This document shows, one piece after another, positions 6,413 to 6,456 of a stretch of 6,456 nucleotides of DNA (position 1 is the stretch's first letter; each line of letters starts with the position of its first letter). A program made the position numbers and the translations under genes. The stretch is from Acidocella sp. (GTDB lineage Bacteria > Pseudomonadota > Alphaproteobacteria > Acetobacterales > Acetobacteraceae): the NCBI GenBank assembly GCA_029077775.1, contig JAQNCU010000176.1:1-6456 (forward strand), written 5' to 3'. The notes below the pieces were generated by a model. The model was not told the DNA's origin. It was given only the letters and a program-made list of their open reading frames with translations, and did no database searches.

Positions 6413-6456
6413 GCTTGCTGCCCGCCGAGAGTCATTCTTTAGGCCAACTGGTATTA

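Larger units (their letters stand above)
6253..6456. repeat. non-coding repeat-like segment with imperfect terminal inverted repeats (reaches window edge)
   Basis: TTATACCAAT at 6253-6262 and ACTGGTATTA at 6447-6456 are reverse complements at 8 of 10 positions and enclose 204 bp without a credible gene. Inside lie two perfect palindromes: GCCGCTTTTTT/AAAAAAGCGGC (6294-6304/6307-6317) and GCTTCTTTTTGT/ACAAAAAGAAGC (6387-6398/6401-6412). The layout resembles a MITE or other short dispersed repeat. The right end coincides with the window edge, so the true boundary and any target-site duplication cannot be seen. Short frames through it translate to low-complexity lysine-rich peptides and are not counted as genes. 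Confidence 0.5.

Noticed and set aside
1..6456. CRISPR array, tRNA, rRNA, phage or defence genes
   Set aside because: No regularly spaced direct repeats, cloverleaf-like segments or recognisable proteins of those kinds were seen on either strand.

Overview
The window holds four protein-coding genes. Three are biotin synthesis genes (bioB, bioA, bioD) and one is a large modular glycosyltransferase. Between them lie short intergenic spacers rich in inverted repeats. High GC coding sequence, alphaproteobacterial-looking BioA and BioB proteins, and spacers built from AT-rich hairpins of the type TTCTTTTT...AAAAAGAA next to GCCGC...GCGGC palindromes suggest an alphaproteobacterium. Acetobacteraceae is my best guess at family level; this is inference from sequence style, not from a marker gene.

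Layout. Positions 1-41 carry an imperfect inverted repeat. On the minus strand, 42-3032 encodes a glycosyltransferase of about 996 residues. It has seven N-terminal repeats of about 43 residues, a GT2 domain and a GT4-type domain. Positions 3033-3214 are a non-coding spacer with three nested or adjacent inverted repeats, including one with 19-bp arms. Then come bioA (3215-4471) and bioB (4477-5436), both on the minus strand, 5 nt apart and transcribed bioB to bioA. A 76-bp divergent spacer (5437-5512) separates bioB from bioD (5513-6199, plus strand). A hairpin terminator follows bioD at once (6202-6229). The last 204 bases (6253-6456) are non-coding and look like a repeat element with imperfect terminal inverted repeats that reach the window edge.

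The bio genes cover three consecutive steps: BioA makes 7,8-diaminopelargonate, BioD closes the ureido ring to dethiobiotin, and BioB inserts sulphur to give biotin. The preceding enzyme (BioF) and the pimeloyl-forming enzymes are not in the window. The glycosyltransferase has no visible functional link to biotin and probably belongs to surface polysaccharide or glycan synthesis. I found no phage, CRISPR, toxin-antitoxin or defence genes. The coding content is ordinary; the intergenic repeats and the repeat-bearing glycosyltransferase are the parts most worth a second look.
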